Positions 32,932 through 35,517 of a stretch of DNA of 35,517 nt are shown here, piece after piece (position 1 is the first letter of the stretch; the number at the start of each line of letters is the position of its first letter). A program made the translations under genes and the position numbers. Source of the stretch: Desulfobacterales bacterium GWB2_56_26. GTDB taxonomy: Bacteria > Desulfobacterota > Desulfobulbia > Desulfobulbales > Desulfocapsaceae. The stretch lies in the NCBI GenBank assembly GCA_001799365.1, contig MGTI01000013.1, positions 13,479 to 48,995 of the forward strand, written 5' to 3'. The notes beneath the pieces were generated by a model that was not told the origin of the DNA, searched no databases, and saw nothing but the letters and a program-made list of their open reading frames with translations.

Positions 32932-35517
32932 ATGACCAAAAAAACACGAACAGCCAAACAGAACGAAAACAAGACCATTGAACCCCCAGCCGAAAATTTT
33001 CCAGTTGTCGGCATCGGCGCCTCGGCCGGCGGTCTGCAGGCCTTCGAAGAATTCTTCTCGGCAATGCCGGCGGACAGCGGCCTTGCCTTTGTCCTGATTA
33101 CCCATCTCGATCCTTCCCAGATCAGCATCCTTCCCGAACTCATCCAGAAAAAAACCGGGATGAAGGTCTTTCAGGCGGTCGATCACATGACGATTGCCCC
33201 CAATCATGTATATATCATTCCCCCGAACAGAAACCTGGCCATCTACAAAGGGAATCTGCAGCTCTTCGAAGTAGACAAGCCCCGCGGCACCAACATGCCG
33301 ATCGACTCTTTCCTGCGCTCGCTCGCCCAGGACCGGGGCAATGGAGCCATAGCCATCATTCTCTCCGGCACCGGGACAGACGGCACCCTGGGCATCCGCG
33401 CTATCAAGGGCGAGGCCGGCCTGGTCATGGTGCAGGACCCGCAAACCGCCGGTTTCGACGGCATGCCGAGAAATGCCATCGCAACCGGTGCGGCCGATTA
33501 CGTGCTGTCGCCGCGGCGGATGACGGAAAAGCTGAGCGAATATGTCCGCTACCGTCGGCCGGCCGGAAAAAAAAGCGTATCGAACGATGAAAAGATGGCC
33601 GGGGCCCTGCAGAAGATCTATCACCTGCTGCGCACGGCCACCAGTCGCGATTTTTCCCAGTACAAGAGAAATACCATCTGCCGCCGTATCGAAAGAAGGA
33701 TGAGTCTGCAGCGGATCGACGATATCGACGATTATGTCCGGTACCTGCAGGATTCGGAGGTGGAAATGAACATCCTGTACAAGGAACTGCTGATCGGCGT
33801 CACCAGCTTCTTCCGGGACCCCGCCGCCTTCGAACTGCTGAAAGAAAAGTACCTGCCGGAGCTGTTACGGGACAAGCCGGACGATTACCAGGTGAGGGTC
33901 TGGGTCCCCGGCTGCAGCAGCGGCGAAGAGGCCTACAGTATCGCCATTGTCCTGCGGGAATGCATGGAAGCGCTGGGCCGCCACTTTCTGGTCCAGATCT
34001 TCGGGACCGATCTCGATGAAGACGCCATCGGCGTGGCCAGGGGCGGCAGGTATCCCGAATCGATCGTCGCCGATCTCACGCCGGAGCGGCTGGCGAAGTT
34101 TTTTGTCCGGGACGAAAAACGATACACGGTCGCCAAGACCATCAGAGAGATGGTGGTCTTCGCCGTCCAGGACATCATCAAGGACCCGCCCTTCACCAAG
34201 CTCGACCTGCTCTGCTGCCGCAATCTCCTCATCTATTTCGGCCCGCAGCTGCAGGATAAATTGCTGCCCGTCTTCCACTACAGCCTGAAACCGAACGGCC
34301 TGCTCTTTCTCGGGTCTTCGGAAACCATCGGCCATACCAGCGACATTTTTGCTGTCCTGGATAAAAAATGGAAAATATTCAAACGCTTGCCGGCATCAAG
34401 CCCGGATCGTCCACCGGTGTATTTTCCGCTCGCCGAAGCTATCGAATCTGCCGGGCCTGCCGGGCAGCCGGACAAAGGGAATCCTCAGCCCGCCGAACAA
34501 TCCAGGGAGGTCCGGATGGAAAAGCTGCTCAAGACGGTTCTTGCCCACAGCGACATGCCTCCCTGCGTGATCGTCGACGGCTCGGCGAACATCATTTATG
34601 TCCATGGCCGGACCGGACGGTATCTCGAACCCGCCGAGGGAGAGGTCAGCAGCAATCTGCTGGAAATGGCCAGGCCCGGCCTGCGGCCCGGGCTCATCAG
34701 TGCCTTCCGCAGGATGGCGACGGAGCGGCGGGAGATAATCCTGAAAAAGCTGCGGATCGAAGAGAGCGGCGGCTACTGCGAGCTGAACCTGGTGATCCGG
34801 CCGTTGCCCGATCTCCAGATCGGCCTTCGGAGCCTGATGATGGTCATATTCGATGAGGTCGCCGGGGCCAGGGAAAGGGCCGGCTGGCCTTCGCCTTCCG
34901 GCCGGCCGGAGAAATCCGAGGAAGTCAAGAGACTCGAAGACGACCTGCAGTACACCAGGGAAAATTTGCAGATCACCATCGAGGAGCTGGAAACCTCCAA
35001 CGAAGAGCTGAAATCGGCCAACGAAGAACTGCAGTCCACCAACGAGGAACTGCAAAGCACCAATGAAGAGATGGAGACCTCGAAAGAGGAACTGCAGTCC
35101 TTAAACGAGGAGTCCGTTACGGTCAATGCCGAACTGCAGAGCAGGATCGATGAACTGGTCGCCGCCAACGACGATATCAGAAATCTCCTCGACGCCACCG
35201 ACATCGCCACCATCTTCCTGGACATCAACCTGGATGTCAGGCGGTTCACCCCCAAATCGACCGAACTCTTCCATCTGACCGGAGCAGATATCGACCGGCC
35301 CATCGAGCATTTCGCCACGACCCTGAAAGATGTCCGACTGGTCGAAAAGGCCCGGACGGTCCTGAGCGATCTGAGTCCGCACGAATCCGAGGCGGAAGAC
35401 CATAAAGGCCGGCGCTACCGCATGCGGGTGCGACCCTACCGGACCTCGAACAATGTGATAGCGGGGGTTGTCATCACCTTCGAGAATATCTCCAAATACC
35501 GCGAGCTGGTCGATGCC
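32932..35517 (+). CDS. CheB-CheR-coiled coil-PAS signalling protein (3' end outside window)
   Basis: The frame is open to the right edge, so only the first 862 residues are seen. A CheB methylesterase domain (about 24-200) has VVGIGASAGGLQAF, ITHLD and GTGTDGT, holding the Ser-His-Asp triad. A CheR methyltransferase domain follows (about 235-485) with YKRNTICRRIERRM, the SAM-binding VWVPGCSSGEEAYS near 323, and LLCCRNLLIYF. A long Glu-rich coiled coil (about 660-747) repeats ELQSTNEEL-type heptads, and a PAS domain begins near 750. No receiver domain precedes CheB. Such fusions usually end in a histidine kinase or cyclase, which cannot be seen here. The ATG directly follows an in-frame TGA and lacks a clear ribosome site. 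Confidence 0.92.
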   Translation, partial: MTKKTRTAKQNENKTIEPPAENFPVVGIGASAGGLQAFEEFFSAMPADSGLAFVLITHLDPSQISILPELIQKKTGMKVFQAVDHMTIAPNHVYIIPPNRNLAIYKGNLQLFEVDKPRGTNMPIDSFLRSLAQDRGNGAIAIILSGTGTDGTLGIRAIKGEAGLVMVQDPQTAGFDGMPRNAIATGAADYVLSPRRMTEKLSEYVRYRRPAGKKSVSNDEKMAGALQKIYHLLRTATSRDFSQYKRNTICRRIERRMSLQRIDDIDDYVRYLQDSEVEMNILYKELLIGVTSFFRDPAAFELLKEKYLPELLRDKPDDYQVRVWVPGCSSGEEAYSIAIVLRECMEALGRHFLVQIFGTDLDEDAIGVARGGRYPESIVADLTPERLAKFFVRDEKRYTVAKTIREMVVFAVQDIIKDPPFTKLDLLCCRNLLIYFGPQLQDKLLPVFHYSLKPNGLLFLGSSETIGHTSDIFAVLDKKWKIFKRLPASSPDRPPVYFPLAEAIESAGPAGQPDKGNPQPAEQSREVRMEKLLKTVLAHSDMPPCVIVDGSANIIYVHGRTGRYLEPAEGEVSSNLLEMARPGLRPGLISAFRRMATERREIILKKLRIEESGGYCELNLVIRPLPDLQIGLRSLMMVIFDEVAGARERAGWPSPSGRPEKSEEVKRLEDDLQYTRENLQITIEELETSNEELKSANEELQSTNEELQSTNEEMETSKEELQSLNEESVTVNAELQSRIDELVAANDDIRNLLDATDIATIFLDINLDVRRFTPKSTELFHLTGADIDRPIEHFATTLKDVRLVEKARTVLSDLSPHESEAEDHKGRRYRMRVRPYRTSNNVIAGVVITFENISKYRELVDA

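Overview
The window reads as an anaerobic, sulfur-metabolising bacterium of the Desulfobacterota type. This rests on DsrO/DsrP-like and DsrC-like proteins, Tat-exported molybdopterin enzymes, sigma-54 regulation and unusually heavy use of selenocysteine (Sec). The placement is inference from gene content; no rRNA or tRNA gene is present to test it. The dominant signal is in-frame TGA codons. Six genes are each split by TGA into adjacent same-frame pieces. In all six the family context fits a redox residue at the TGA, and a bacterial SECIS-like hairpin follows. This gives seven Sec codons in about 18.5 kb.

Region 1 (1-11021, plus strand) is a respiratory operon entered mid-gene. It holds a DsrO-like Fe-S subunit, a DsrP/NrfD membrane quinone subunit, a Sec-containing Tat-exported molybdopterin oxidoreductase, and a second four-cluster Fe-S subunit in which Sec replaces a cluster-binding cysteine. 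It continues with a polyferredoxin, a TorD-type chaperone, a periplasmic cytochrome c with two CxxCH motifs, an outer-membrane beta-barrel, and two PKD-domain proteins, one carrying a FecR domain. A polysulfide, thiosulfate or tetrathionate reductase-like activity is the best guess; the substrate cannot be read from sequence.

Region 2 (11027-17288): a perfect hairpin separates region 1 from a convergent NtrC-type response regulator. Divergent to it is an MMPL/RND exporter, LolA-like and porin operon. That operon is preceded by a near-consensus sigma-54 promoter and upstream inverted-repeat sites, which suggests the regulator controls it.

Region 3 (17383-23820, plus strand) is a Sec-rich thiol/selenol island. 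An ArsR-type regulator with a perfect palindromic operator is followed by a Sec protein with a winged-helix-like tail, a rhodanese-CcdA-thioredoxin fusion with two Sec in the rhodanese loop, and two small tandem thioredoxin-like selenoproteins. A TVP38-type membrane protein, a fatty-acid-hydroxylase-family protein, a DsrC-like protein ending in Cys-Cys, and a P-loop kinase-like protein complete it.

Region 4 (23789-31298, minus strand) is a TCA-cycle operon: 2-oxoglutarate dehydrogenase E1, E2, E3 and aconitase. Region 5 (31299-35517) holds a second DsrC-like protein lacking both redox cysteines, a small duplicated cysteine-motif protein, and the start of a CheB-CheR-coiled coil-PAS signalling protein that runs off the end. 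Two families of short intergenic palindromes are scattered through regions 3 to 5.
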